Shown in pieces: positions 13,801 to 26,236 of a stretch of DNA of 64,000 nucleotides. The translations under genes were made by a program, and so were the position numbers. The stretch is taken from positions 16,289,660-16,353,659 of the forward strand of contig OZ018414.1 of NCBI GenBank assembly GCA_963969595.1, read 5' to 3'. This DNA is from Neckera pumila (taxonomy: Eukaryota; Streptophyta; Bryopsida; Hypnales; Neckeraceae). The notes beneath the pieces are model-generated. The model made no database searches. It saw only the letters and a program-made list of their open reading frames with translations, and was not told the DNA's origin. Within the stretch, counting starts at the first letter, position 1; each line of letters opens with the position of its first letter.

Positions 13801-16800
13801 TTCAGTTGGTAAGATATGGTATGGTTCATTTTACCAAAATGTTATAAATAATTGCAAATCTCGTCATTGAAAAACGGGGTACTTGTAAGGACCTGTAGTT
13901 GCATGTTGATGTGACGCGCTTTGGCCATCTCCACGTTAAAAGAGCCTAGGACCTCACCGAGCAGCTCTCCTGCCTTCATTGCAGACGAGGTGGCTTCAGC
14001 GGCGGCTTGCGATGCCGTGTCTCGTTCTTTTTGAACAACCACCATGGCCGTCAGCAGTTTCGGACTCTCTTTCTCCAAGTAATCCTGCAATTCGTGGCTC
14101 TTTTGCCTCACTTCTTGGAAAGCAGCAAGTGCAGCCTCTTTCTCCTTCAGTACCGCCTCGCTTACCAGCCGTACCTCGGATGCCGCAGCAATTGCCATAT
14201 CCTTCTCAGTTGCCAATTTTACCTGTATGCATTTAGGGTAGGTTAGAACTAGACCTAGCAAATGCGTTCCGGTGATCTCCGGATGGTGTTCTCAGCTCCC
14301 AATTCTAGAAAGTCACCCACTAAGGCATTTTATGTTGTTCCAGTCGGTGCCTCAGGTGGAAAAATGCTACAACCAAAAACGACGAAAATTCTGAAGAAAA
14401 ACTCCCGACCTGGAGCTGCATGCTTTCATGCCGTGCAGTGGATACTTCACTTCCAATGGATACCAACATGTCAGTTAGTATCTCTCTTGCTTTAGTCGCT
14501 GAGGAAGAGGCTTCGGCTGCTGCTTGCGCAGCTACCTCCTTCTGTCCTTCAGCAGCTATTATGATTTGAGCTAAATTCTCAGCTCCATTCTGCCACAATC
14601 AGCCATCATGTTACTAGCGGCCTCAAACCCGTGTCAGCCACAATGCATATAAACACTGTCAGCGAAGTGATAAAGCCAGGTGCGTACCTGCGTGTTATTT
14701 ATCTCCGTTCTTAAGGCGTCCAAGTCACACTTGAGAGCATCTGTCATAAGGAGAACCTTTTCTCGGGCACTATGCAACTGTTTCTGAATCTCCAGTTTCA
14801 ACATATTCAACATCTCGCTTTTGTTGTTGGCGTATGCATCCATAACTTTGCGCCAAATCGAAGTACTCTCCTTCTCAAGCGTTTCCTTGAGAAGACCACG
14901 CTCAATGTCCACCATCTCCGCGATATCGGAGCGAAATTGGTCTAGCTCATCTAATAGCACCTGCTATCATATGAAATCTTAGAAGACTTACATATCTGTC
15001 AGCAAATTTAGGTCTAAGGAGTTCGTGGTCATAGTCACCGTAGTTTAGAGTTTCATTACCTGGCGCGGCAATAAAGTGCTGCCTTCCTCGCACGTTATCC
15101 CTTGACATCTGTTGAAGTCATTCCACTGGCTTTCAATCTCATCGACGCGCTCGTTGAAGCCAAATTTGACATGCCCAAGATCTTGTCGAACTTCCTCCAA
15201 ACCGCCCAAATAGAGTTGGGACAGGCTTTCGACCCTTTCCATGATCAAGAGACGCTCGCGAGCGCCTTCCACTAATGTCATCTCCTTCTCTCGCTCCAAT
15301 TCCTCTGTCTCGTCTTGAACTTTCCCCAACCTTGTTCGCAGATCTCCCAATTCAACCTGACAGGGTCCACCAGAGTATTCAGGAAGGATGGTCAGTCGTG
15401 CCCTCAATGGGAATTAGCTGAATGTTGGCTTGATTACTCATATTTTACAGAAACGGAGCTTAATTGAGCAGGCACCTTCAAGATCTTCTCAATATTCTTC
15501 AGTCCTTGAATGTCCAATTTCATGTCATTCCCGTTGTTTTTAAGCTTCTCCACGGCTTGCCTTAGGTCTTCTTTGTCAGTTTCAGAACTCACCTACACAA
15601 AATCTTACAAATGCATCATACATAACATCCTAATGTTCGGCAAGCAAGAATATTATACGCCTTTACACTCTGATATGCTGCTGTTCGGAGAGATGGCTGA
15701 CCTGGACACTGTCAGCCTTGAGAGATTGCAACTGTTTGCGCAGAAGACCATTCTCCGCCTGTTCGCGGCTCGAGTGTTCCTGCACCTTTTTGGTGAAGAA
15801 CGAGAGGTGTTCAACGTGAACTGCTATGTCCTCCCTGCTCTTAATCAAGGAATCCATCTCGTTCCATAGAAGGTGCATCTCATCCTTCATTTCTGCCAAG
15901 TGCTGTGCCTTGAGCTGCTTTTCTATCCTCTCTTCCACCATGACCTGCATCTGAGATTGAATACCACAAATTCAACCCCGTCTTAACTAAATAGTAAAAG
16001 AAACAAACTCAGCACACACTGCCATACGCGAATCAATATAACAATTAACTGTTTGTTTCATTCAAAGTGGGCTGAATTGTAACGACAAGGAAACCTGTTC
16101 TCTTTCTCGTAGCAAGCGCTTCTCAGTGTCAGCCATAAATTCGGATAACTTCATTTTGAGTTCGTTCTTGAAATTGTGCTTTGCTGCAATAGTATCCTCA
16201 TCGGCCTCCTTCATGCTCTCCAGATCTTTCTCTAGGCGGTCAACACGTCCCCGCCATCCTTCGCCCTCAACCTCAATCCGGATCTTCACCCCCTCCATGG
16301 AACCTTTCAGCTCCCCAAGCACCCTCTGTAAGTGCGCGATTTTCTCATCGTTTGCGTCGTGTTGTGTAGTCTGCAAAAGCTCAGGTGCACATGCATTGTT
16401 TACCTCAGTGTTAGAGGCTGGTATGTTCTAAACAAAAATATTCAATCTTAAAGCTCTTATACGTTGTTCCGCTTGAAAGGTACATGAGATTAGGGCTCAG
16501 ACATCCCCACCTCATAAATACTGCGACTCAGAGCTCGCACCCTTGATTCATCGGGATAGTAAAGAGCTTGCTGATCCTGCAACTTTCCTCCATCTCGTGC
16601 ATAGCTGCCCGCAACCATGGCGCCACTGCCCGGACTCGTCCGAACTATCGCAACCAAGCTCGAGTCCGACTTGGGTATGCTTTTCTGGTAAACTTGTGAC
16701 TTCAACCGCTTGCCATGGTGCGAGGGTGGCGGATGTCGATGACTCCCTTTGGGACTGCCAGTAGAGGAACTCGAGGGCAGCAGGATCGCCGGGGTAGATG

Positions 16801-19192
16801 ATCCTGGCGGTGATGCTGAGAGACTTAGCTCTCGCCGCTCGCTGGAGTCTATCCTGGAGACCGTCAACTCAGCGCCCCCGTTCTCAGGACCAGATTTGTG
16901 CTCCACGACCTCGAATCGGTGTTGGCTGGTACTTCTCCCAACTGCATTCTTGAGTCGGGATTCTCTTAGCTTCTGAATGTAATGGGACAGAGGGAGAGAG
17001 GACTGAGAAGAGGTAGCCGATGAGCCTGAATTCGATGCACTACCCGCCACCGTTTTGATTTTTTTATTTGCCAGCCCGACTCTCTCAACCGATGGTGTTG
17101 ACGCTTCTGTGTAATCTCCATTTATGAGCCTCGTCATGGTCCTGTCGAGAGACTCCAGCGATGTCCGCTCCAAACCTGGTTGATCAATTGATCGACCAAC
17201 TCTGTGCACCTCACAAAACTCTTCGGATTCGTCCTCTTCATGAACTTGGGTGCTGTTGCGCCATATGTCGACTCCATCCAGGTCTATTTCGCCCTCCAGT
17301 TGCCGTTGTAACCTTTCAGCCATGCTTTCCACTTCCTCTTCCCTCATTCTTGTGCCCTCCGCTTTCTCTTTCAGCATCCTCATCTGGTGCCGGAAACGTT
17401 CACAATTTTCCTTAACTCCGCTGCGCTGAACACCTGACGATGGCGAGGTAACCTTGACAACTCTTGCGGGCGTTCTCCGAACTGGTGCCGATGCTGGCCT
17501 ACTCTCCACGGATCTTCGTGATCCTTCAGTAGCCCTTAACCCTTGTGCGGCTGTTCCAGTCGCATCCATCGACTCATCCAAGCTCCGCTCTCCCCTCACA
17601 TATCCTCCTTTCCATTCACGGACGCCACGAGCCGGCGTGTGCCGTCGGAGCTCTTCACCTTGATCGTGGTCACGCTGCCTGCTCTCTGATTCTACGCTAT
17701 CTTCGCCATAGCCTCCCTCATTTGAGCTACGACGTTGCACCCTCGACTTTTCGTTTCGACTCGGCACCGGTATCCATGTAATTAATTCTTCCTCATCTTC
17801 TAGGTTTGTCTTCACCATAGCTCCGTAGCTGTCTGCCACCGCATCTTCAGAACCATTTCTCAAAATTCCTCTGACCCAGGGTCCTCCTGCGGCACGATGG
17901 TTAGCAAGCTTCGAAGTGGAAGCTGGTCTGGCCGAACTTGATGTGGCAGCACCACCTCGATTATTGACTCCATCATCGGCACTGTCTCGCAAACCTCGAG
18001 TCGAGCTGTTCAAGCGTTGAGTACAATCCTCATCTAATGTCCTTACTTTGACCGAACTTGACGTCAGAGCTTTCAATGCAGTGCTCCCGCGGCCCGACGG
18101 AGGCATAGAAGGTCCTGCTCCTCCTCTAATGCGAGATGAATCTCGACTCCTTGGAATCGGTCGGAATGATGTAATTTCACCTGAGTAGCAATTTGGATTT
18201 AAATTCATCCTCAGAATGGCTATCTATGCAATTATGTTGACGCGAGCAATATTTGTTAACTTCGGAACTACAATTTACCATCCTACAAGGGGCTCATTTA
18301 ACTTCGTCAATGTGATTGCAAGAATGCTATAGCTTCCTCCGCATGACTTTAAGGAAAAATTTACGTATACTATGTTCTAGGTCAAGACAATGTCACTTCG
18401 TCCATTGTTGAGAAATTCGGTTTGTTTTCAGAACGTTAACGGCATTCTTCAAAGCAGAAGCTTACCTGGTGCAGGGTTGTGAACACCGTGCGCGGACGAC
18501 GGCCTGGGAATGTCGACCTTTCCAGCAGGTGCGCGCGTGGGCGAGGCCTTGGACTCTGCGGGCGGCACCACTGGGCCTCTCTTGAGCTTTTGAACCAAGG
18601 AGACAGGTTTCGCCGTCTTGGAAATACCGTAGGTGTCCGTCATCGTGATATCCCAGCGTTCCGGCCTCTGCTTGGGCACGGCTTCACTGATTCTCACACT
18701 CTTACCCGTTTTCAACATCGCCTCCGATGAAAACTTCGACGGCGAATTCAGTTTCGACCGCGCCGAGGTCACGCTCTTCGAGGCTGCAGATCGAATTGGC
18801 TCTACCGGCTTCGAAGATGTTGGCCGTCCAGTTTCAGGCTTCAGTCCATTGGTAGTTGGCAATGGCTTGTCAACATGACTAGCATCCTCAAGCTCCCTAA
18901 TTCTTTCCTTCGCCTCCGTAATATGTGCGTGCAAATCCACAGGCTGTATCTCTTGAATGTCCTTCCAGCCCCGGAACTGCGGGTGTGTGGGAATTGACGA
19001 TGTTACTAACGAAGTGAACGCCTTCAGGTGCTGCAGCTCCTCTTCCCCGAGATTCAGCTTCCGTGACTCTGCCACTTTCTGTAAGTACAGCTGTGCATTG
19101 CGACAATAAAATGCTAATGGTAACACCCCGGCATCCATGCTTCTGTCATCACCTGGAGCTCGTTCACCACAATTGTTCCAACCACAAGGCAC
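10805..19192 (-). CDS. Large multi-exon coiled-coil protein, function unknown
   Basis: A run of about fifteen minus-strand exons joined by GT-AG introns. Approximate exons: 19,192-18,467; 18,190-16,500; 16,371-16,096; 15,945-15,702; 15,592-15,479; 15,357-15,062; 14,960-14,688; 14,589-14,412; 14,223-13,893; 13,785-13,562; 13,408-13,260; 13,000-12,589; 12,371-12,249; 12,049-11,923; 11,675-10,805. The protein would be roughly 2,000 residues. The first 110 residues hold a compact helical region (AFYCRNAQLYLQKVAESRK, FRGWKDIQEIQPVDL). About 700 residues of Ser/Arg/Pro-rich, probably disordered sequence follow. Then come about 900 residues of heptad-rich coiled coil and a basic Ser/Pro/Arg-rich tail (APRGRSLSPPIRRA) ending in IAVQS. 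I do not recognise the family. Such a layout suits a scaffold, cytoskeletal or basal-body protein, but that is a guess. No frame break was found. The start is the first ATG of the first exon; exon edges are by eye. Confidence 0.8.
13893..14589 (-). repeat. Exon-scale internal duplication in the coiled-coil gene
   Basis: Two adjacent exons encode the same motif. Exon 14,589-14,412 has AAQAAAEASSSATKAREIL then VSTARHESMQLQ just before its donor site. Exon 14,223-13,893 has ASQAAAEATSSAMKAGELL then MAKARHINMQLQ just before its donor. The matching C-terminal edges at the splice site indicate duplication of an exon end. Confidence 0.8.
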
Positions 19193-21256
19193 GCACGGGA
19201 AACAACTCCGTTGCCACCCGTGTAAAAATTTGGTTAAGTACCGATGACATCAAGAATCATAAATCGAATGCGAGGGAAACAAGCAGAGACGATCCTCACA
19301 CTCATCCTCATACGATGCGAGAGTTCTCAGCCTGTCAAGAGTCCTCGTACTCTTTCTCTTCCCTTCTCAAATTAAATCGACCACCTAAACAACTGACAGA
19401 GACTAGATCTGCTTCTCATAACGACCAAAATTGCAAAAAATCCGTCTTCATACTGCACGTACTTTTGTTTGCATAAGAGGTTTCGAATTGAAAGTCGCCA
19501 GCGTCTGAAAACGAAGGCTGCCTTCTTCGAACACTATCATCTTCCAGTGCCAAGGATATATAAAGACCCTAACCTTCGGACGCCAAACTCGCCTTCTGAA
19601 ACGAAACTCCCACGCCGGAATACTCCTTGCGCCTCAGCTGAAGAGCGACGAAATCAAAATGCCCCCTTGCAATCCAAACGATCCTTCACACACTTCCTTA
19701 CACTTTCACAACCGGTTGATGTTCAAAACCGAAATTAACCAAAATTAACCTAACTCCACGTCCATCGCACATCAAACCTTAAAACACCCCTAGGGCTTCA
19801 CCTACAACTCATACAAAGCCTGAACTCAGAAGCTATTCAAAAATTAGGGCTTCCAAATCTCAAGCGCACTTCCACCTGTGCTTCTCCACAATGTCCATTA
19901 GCCATGGCGGCCTCAAATCGGGACGCAATTATCCACCAAAAGCACTCTATATCAACGTAACATTACTCCAGCAACCGGAAATCCTCGAGCATTCGTCACC
20001 GAAATGAAACCAGCTACGAAATTGCATATCCTGCAGAGAAACATTGATTTCAATACGATTAAGTCTCCGATCGGATGATTTGAAAGCGCCATTTAGGTCG
20101 CCGTACGTAATCACGCCTTCGGTTGAGAAATGTGAAGAATTCGAGAAAACTTCCGACTACAAAATTAAACTGATTTTGCAGCGGGAGGTTTGTGGATGAC
20201 TAGGGCAGCCATGATCATGATGATCCGCTGCAGAAAAACGAACAACAGACTTTGGTCCCGTGTCCAGGGCCAAGGACACACTCACTCCCGCCTCTCTAAC
20301 CGTTAGGAAGGAGGATTGTGGCCGTCCGATGCGGTCGTCTCCCTGGTCCATCCCACGGTCTTTGATTGCTTCCACTGAAAATTTGGACAATAGTTAACAG
20401 CTGATTTGGACTTTTTAATCTTTATTAATGCCACGATTCAAGACTTAGGTATGTAGACTCTTTTTCGCCTTTGAAATCGAATGTTTTATGGTATGAAAAA
20501 ACTAATAAAGGCTTGGCTGTTTCTCTGGTTTCCTTTTTTATCCAATGGTTTGCCATTTGTTCTAAAAAAAGAAAATTAATAAATGAAACAAGCAGCAAAG
20601 CTATGGATGCTCTTGCTTGTCCCTAAGGTTGGATTACCTTAAACCGAGCAAGTTTCTCTAACAAAAATTATTAAGTGTCGGGAAGCTCTCATTTATCAAT
20701 CACATAAAGATAATAAATTGCAACAACGACCAAACGTAAAATGGATGAATGTTAACACATTATTAACACAAAAAATGGGTTTTTCCGTTATTGATTTTTT
20801 TGAAAATTTATTGTGTTAAATTTTTAACATTTTTATAGTGTAGATTCAAAAAACTTTGCTTTACAAATATTTTATAATTCAAAGGATACAAATAGGTTTG
20901 GCATCAAAGAACAACTTTTTTATTTCAAAAAAAGACCTCTCAAAAACAATTTGAAGAAAAAAATAAAATGAAAATATTTCAAAAATCACTATAGTTAGAA
21001 TTTAGTATTTTGAACTTAAAGGGAAAAAATTCTCTTGAAAATCCTAGGTATTCAATCTATAATTGATGTGAGAAAGAGTTCTCAATTTCTAGCTTCAAAT
21101 TTTATTGAAAAAGATTGATTTGGTCTAATTATATGGATATGATAGGTAAATTATAGCTTACAACTATTGTTTGAAAGTCATCAATAAATTATTAATCTAA
21201 ATTGCCTTTTATAATACACTCTTTATAATTTTGAAAATCTAAACTATTGCTCTAGT
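19193..21256. other. Upstream region of the coiled-coil gene and AT-rich spacer
   Basis: The first 1.2 kb (to about 20,400) is less AT-rich and should hold the promoter and 5' UTR of the coiled-coil gene. A minus-strand frame at 20,390-20,157 could be a leader segment but has no recognisable content. From 20,400 on the sequence is AT-rich with no gene seen. Confidence 0.55.
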
Positions 21257-22006
21257 CCTTTAACCCCTAATGACCCAAGCAACCATTTTTTGGTCGTTTC
21301 TTGTCTCTTTTGAGCTCTCCGTTTTCAACTTTTGAAATTTTTTAAAAAAATAAAAAATTACTTTTAGAAAATAGGCTACATTATAAATCCAATGGCAATA
21401 ATTTCATCAAATTTTGAGTTAAATTCTACCTTGTGGAATTTTCCAAAGTTAAGTGGTGCGATATAATTTACAGCTCATTTTTTGGGGTTCAATTTGGGTA
21501 TGGACTAAAAAGAGTCAACCAATGTGCTTCTTGCCCACCTCAAACAGTTCTAATCCACCTAAAAAGAGCAAACCCAAGGATTTCAAGGAGAAGACAAATG
21601 TCCCATTTTTTTTCTTACAAACATCATGCGTTGCAAGTTTTACCTAAAATTGAAAAATTCTTAGAGTGTTTTTAAATTTTACATGTACATTTTCAATTCT
21701 CTTATCTTTCAATGAACACAAAAAAGGCATCATTTCAAAATATTCTCACAAAGCTATACTCCTTCAAAAGTGTGTTGTCTTGTATTTCCATTCACCAATT
21801 AAATCTTCAAACTTTACATATCTCCTAAACTATGCAGTCAACTAATTTGAAATTTTTTGAGGTGCTCACTCTCAATGTGAAACTGAAGACCCGACAGTTA
21901 CATTCTATCCAATCTCAAGAAAAATGAGCAAAAAAACTACTGAAGTTCTTGGCAATTTTGGCCCATTTCAAAAGTACACCTCCCTTGGGTCATTAGAGGT
22001 TAAGGG
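21257..22006. mobile_element. TIR element of the TTAACC(C/T)CTAA family, about 750 bp
   Basis: The left end is CCTTTAACCCCTAATGACCC and the right end, on the minus strand, is CCCTTAACCTCTAATGACCC; both continue AAG. They match at all but two of 23 positions. The interior is AT-rich and non-coding. It belongs with the elements at 27-2,061 and 28,303-29,238 by its termini. It lies about 450 bp downstream of the BTB gene's stop codon. Confidence 0.72.
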
Positions 22007-22456
22007 GTTAAGGCCCTCGAGTCTTCCTATTCAAGAATGCTATATTAATCCAAAGAAAAACAATTTACTTACAAAGTAACATGGAAGAAAGGAGAAAGAA
22101 CTCCACAAAATTGCACACCACATAATGGTTGGCATAAATTGACACTTTGTAGAAAATTGAGCAAATATTGATTCTATTTTGATTCTATGTGTGATGGTCT
22201 TATTATTAACATAACCCTCTCTTACCACTTTCATTGCCACATGGCACAATACAATTGGAAAGACGGAGGTTAATTTAGAGACATATAACCCCAACCTTCC
22301 CCCATTAGAGCCAACTTTGAGAGCCATAGATCTTCAAGATTTGACAGTCTTCCTCTACTTTGATGGAGAGCTTCAGTATATGTTCGTTATCAAGAACCTA
22401 TTATAATTAGGAATGCAGGCTAGTCAGATATCATTCAAAAAGTTTGCAAACATCCA

Positions 22457-23614
22457 CTAAAAATTACTATGCTTTGAAACTAGTGAAATCAAAGGCAGAT
22501 TGCCGATATAGTCATAAACTCTCTCCTGTCGCCACTTTATTAAGTCTGTCTGCTGCTTCACGGGCAATGTCAAAAACAAGTTGGTAGTTGCCTGCTCAAA
22601 ACTGCCCACCTTCAACCACGTCTTCATCATCACATGCCAATTCGCCAACAGTGCTAATCGCTCTGCTGGTCGCAACAGCAACCTTCCCGCTGCCACCTCC
22701 TGGTACACGAGAAGAACAAGCTCTGCAAATCTCTTCTTGCTGGCTTCAAGGGTACCAACCCTCGTCATATTGACGATGCAATTCGGTATTACGTCTAAAT
22801 GCACAATGCCTTGCACCAATTCCTCCGCCACTTGCCCCTTCAGTAAAGCCTCTAGGATCCAGCACATGGCTCCGATTCTGGTTTTAGTGATGTAGCTATT
22901 TGGAGAAGGACTACTTACATTCCAATCGTTTCCGATTTGAGCAAAAAATCGCATGGTCTCTTGGCTAACGATGGCAACGAGCAGGTTTGAAAACTCAGAA
23001 GGTGGACCACGTCCGATGCCCTGTAAGAACGTTGGCAACCCTGAACCCAGATCGATGGATGCTTTGAGGGCCGCGCGAGTGCACTCTCGAATCAAGTCGC
23101 CCAGTTGCTTCTGACGATCCTCTTTGCTCTGAGCATCCAACCCCAACCGGGCCACCAAATCTTTGAGGTGGAGGCGAGGAAAGTCCGGAGAAGCCGAATA
23201 CTCCCGAACCTTAATCTCGTCTTCCTCTGTCCACAACATGGATGATAAGTAGAGGGAGATGCGCTCCATGAGCCCCTGAAAATCTATCTGAGAAGCCACT
23301 TTCAAAAGCTCCACACTGTGTTCCATGCCTTTAAAGGTCTTTGCAGACGGTGAGTACATGTTCGAAAAGCAGTCGCAGTAGTATTGAACATCTGTATGGG
23401 TCTCCAGAACAAACTCCATTGACGCAGATGGAGAGGCCGGCTTGCTCCATCTCTCACTCAAGCATGTGAGGAAGTAATTACTGTGAGTGCTAAGAACATG
23501 CGAATCCAGATGAATGCGTGCTAACTTTCGATCTCTGCTCCCACTATTTGGTACCAAGATGATGGTCACATCTTGGCTTGCTCCTGGCTCCCCAGTAAAT
23601 GTCCTCTCCTCCAT
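22457..23614 (-). CDS. BTB/POZ domain protein
   Basis: 385 codons without a break. The BTB/POZ fold spans about residues 14-100: DVTIILVPNSGSRDRKLARI, then HLDSHVLSTHSNYFLTCLSE and a second half DVQYYCDCFSNMYS. A long helical C-terminal part follows (LLKVASQIDFQGLMERISLY, WTEEDEIKVREYSASPDFPR). It resembles the plant BTB proteins recalled as At1g63850/At3g50780-like, which are numerous in spore-bearing plants. BTB proteins commonly act as substrate adaptors of CUL3 ubiquitin ligases; the target here is unknown. The start follows a short intron in the 5' leader: donor GTAAGTATC near 23,695, acceptor TTATTTTCAG near 23,640. The paralogue at 62.6-63.9 kb shares leader sequence and protein but is broken. 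Confidence 0.88.
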   Translation of the reverse strand: MEERTFTGEPGASQDVTIILVPNSGSRDRKLARIHLDSHVLSTHSNYFLTCLSERWSKPASPSASMEFVLETHTDVQYYCDCFSNMYSPSAKTFKGMEHSVELLKVASQIDFQGLMERISLYLSSMLWTEEDEIKVREYSASPDFPRLHLKDLVARLGLDAQSKEDRQKQLGDLIRECTRAALKASIDLGSGLPTFLQGIGRGPPSEFSNLLVAIVSQETMRFFAQIGNDWNVSSPSPNSYITKTRIGAMCWILEALLKGQVAEELVQGIVHLDVIPNCIVNMTRVGTLEASKKRFAELVLLVYQEVAAGRLLLRPAERLALLANWHVMMKTWLKVGSFEQATTNLFLTLPVKQQTDLIKWRQERVYDYIGNLPLISLVSKHSNF

Positions 23615-24300
23615 CTGCTGAATGTCTTGTTTCTGAAAATAATTTAAAAAATTCTGAAACTGTTACAAAAACTCCGTAACGGAAAGAGATACTTACAAAT
23701 CTAGCATTGTTCTGGCTTTACTCACAGCCAACTCTAAACCCTAAAAATTACATAACTGTGGCTGAATCATGGAGGTTTATCAAACGAGCAGGTAAAGCAA
23801 GAACACATGATAGACGCTAAATTGGACAGCATGCTTACCGTCGTCTCTCTTCACAGCTGTGAGTGCCGGTAGAACAGAACCTAGTCACTACTCACAAGCC
23901 TGCCAACAATCTGCCAACAATTCACCCACGCAAGACAGTGTGAGATATCATACTAGAACTAGGCGTTACTTAGGTCAAGCCGTGGCCATCAAGCACAATT
24001 ACCACCAGCAGTCTGTACTACTCAACAACATCTGCACAAGCTGACCAACAAGATATATCGGCACAGATATGAAACCAAGTACAATCTCGTGCCACTCACA
24101 GTTGGGACTACAGTCAAGCAAGTAATTGAGGTAAGAACTGAAAAGTCGGTGGAAATGGCCAACGATGAAGCGGAAAATTGGGCAACTGACCGGCTTCACC
24201 ACCGAATTTGCGAACGTACAGAATCGAAGAAGTAAAGATGCAGAAGCCTTGCAACGATTCATTCCACGATCAGTCTGCGCAAGATGAGAATTTTGAAGAC
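23615..24300 (-). promoter_or_regulatory. Leader and presumed promoter of the BTB gene
   Basis: Holds the 5' leader with its small intron (about 23,641-23,697). The leader block TTCTGGCTTTACTCACA also occurs at 63,785-63,801 upstream of the second BTB gene, so transcribed leader and probably promoter were duplicated together. No TATA box can be assigned with confidence. Confidence 0.45.
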
Positions 24301-24567
24301 CTACACTGATAGAAACACTTCATGACTGGGGACGATGATCTATTAACTTAAAAGGCCGTCCACTGCTTGCCGACAGGCTACCCCGAGTGAAGAAGATGTT
24401 CCAACGTTGCAGAAGAAAAACTGAGTCCCATTCGGGAGGGGGCGTGAACGAAGAGTCCACTTGGTGGACCCTAGGAAGAAGACCTCCTGTCCTGTGGCCG
24501 CGCCTCAGGAAGATGACCAGGCAACATGGAAGAAGAAGAAGAAGCCCTCTGAACCTTGGTCCTACTT

Positions 24568-24895
24568 AAGGTAGGAGGTCCATAAATCGCTCATTTAAGA
24601 GTCGAAACTGAATTTGGGGAGGTGAAACGTTTCAAAGTATTTTTCAGTAAATTTTTCTTGAAAGACAAGAGGAATTGGCATCTAATTCAAGTCGTTTCAT
24701 CTTTTTTGGAGCTTTCTCGAATTAGTTATGAAATTTTGAAGTTGAAGTGGCATAGGGCTCTAAAATTGCCCATCCCCTAAAATGTACACATTTTGTACAT
24801 TGTTGAAGGCTATGAAAAAGCAACATGTATAAGCAATATACATTTGAGTAGGGTGTGCGATTTTAGAGCGTGTGTGATTTAAAGACCTCCTACCT
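24568..24895. mobile_element. MITE, GGTAGGAGGTCC family, copy 2
   Basis: Begins AAGGTAGGAGGTCCAT and ends AGACCTCCTACCTT. Interior blocks match copy 1 at 971-1,285 in the same order, including GTTGAAGTGGCATAGGGCTC against CTTGAAATGACGTAGGGCTC. CTT lies just outside both ends, which could be a 3-bp target duplication, but copy 1 does not show the same. There is no coding capacity. Confidence 0.78.
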
Positions 24896-26021
24896 TCTTA
24901 ACGATTTAAGGTGGTATCCTACAAACCGTCACTTCTTCCTATTGTGCCTAGTTACTATTGTAATAGTGGTCAAATTTACAAATTTACAAGTGAAAGGAGG
25001 TTCTAATGCACCAAAGAATGCAATATTTGGATGCCGTATCCAAAAGTTATGATGGAACAAAGTTTGATTCTAAAACTATTTTCCACATATTAAATACACA
25101 ACTGATTTATTTTGGAGATGTATATAGAGTAAAGATGATGGTTTAGGGTCCATAGTGCAATTATAGAGGTGCCCAACTTACTTGCCATAGCTAGGGCATG
25201 GTATTCAACTCTAGCCTTGTGACTTTGGAAAGTCTAGGAGCCAAAAAATGGATTACAAATAGATAAAGTGTTCTTCATATTGATATATGGGTGGTTTTGA
25301 TTCAATTTTTTGCACACAAATTTGTTGATGGTGGGTTTGCATCCTTGAATCATCTATTAAAAGTCGTGAAGGTCCAATTTTGGAAACAATATGGTAAGTT
25401 TTTTGTATTTGTATGAATCAAGATATACAATTGTAACAAGAATATGTATTCATGCTAAGTGGCAAATCCAATGACATATGACACTTCTAATTTGGATTAT
25501 TATTGTAGCTCCTGCATGTCTCACAATGTGCAAATTAGTATTGTAGTCTACATATGTGATGCAATAATTGGACATGATAAAGTTTAGATATCAAAGTAGC
25601 ATCTATATGAAAGATGTTAATTGCTGAATTATGAATCCAATGGTGTATGTCTTGCCTTCTTTTAGTACATTTTGTATTCTAAAAATAAAATACAAAACAA
25701 TATATATTGTTCTCCACAAACCTTTTAGGATTAAATTCAAGACATAATAGTTATATGTTGACTTTATATTAGATATTGTACTAAAAAAGAATACATGTAT
25801 GGTATATTTTGACTTTTTGTTTTTAACATCTAAAATAGAAAAATAAAGAGCACATTTTGGATTTTTGAGAATCTGGGTAGATATGTTGACTTTAGAATTT
25901 AGAATTTTTGCATAAAATTTTTCAAGGTGGATTCTAATCATCCTATTCTATATGTGAAGCTTTATTTAAGCCTTAAAGGTTTTTTATTATATTTTCACCA
26001 AATCACTCTAAAAATGCCATA
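24896..26021. other. AT-rich intergenic DNA, no gene seen
   Basis: No gene, RNA or clear repeat boundary. A minus-strand open frame at 25,941-25,603 is rich in Ile/Phe/Lys/Asn as expected of random AT-rich sequence and is not called. Confidence 0.6.
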
Positions 26022-26236
26022 TCATTAGATGATATTTGGAGGTCTTGGAGGTCCGTTTCAGGCCCATTTCCTAATCTGCCCAGATTCAATGAACACTAGT
26101 ATGGGGGTGTTAGAATTCTTTTTTTTCAAAAAATAAAATAAAATAAAAAATAAAAAAATGACGTGGCAGTCGCTATGCCACGTCAAATAGTAGGGGAATT
26201 TGGAGCCCTCCAAGACCCCCGAATCTCATCTAATGA
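26022..26236. mobile_element. MITE with about 35-bp TIRs and a central hairpin
   Basis: The left end TCATTAGATGATATTTGGAG, followed by GTCTTGGAGGTCC, mirrors the right end, whose reverse complement begins TCATTAGATGAGATTCGGGG and continues GTCTTGGAGGGCTCC. Inside is a perfect 10-bp stem, TGACGTGGCA (26,159-26,168) and TGCCACGTCA (26,176-26,185), with a 7-bp loop, preceded by an AAATA-rich run. A half copy lies near 29,889-29,995. Confidence 0.72.

Noticed and set aside
19063..19738. Plus-strand frames near the start of the coiled-coil gene
   Set aside because: They lie opposite its first exon and leader and have no recognisable content or promoter.
24387..24569. Basic 60-codon frame (Arg/Lys-rich)
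   Set aside because: GAA/AGA-rich low-complexity DNA explains it; no homology, and it abuts a MITE.
25603..25941. 112-codon minus-strand frame
   Set aside because: The Ile/Phe/Lys/Asn composition is typical of random AT-rich sequence; no motif.
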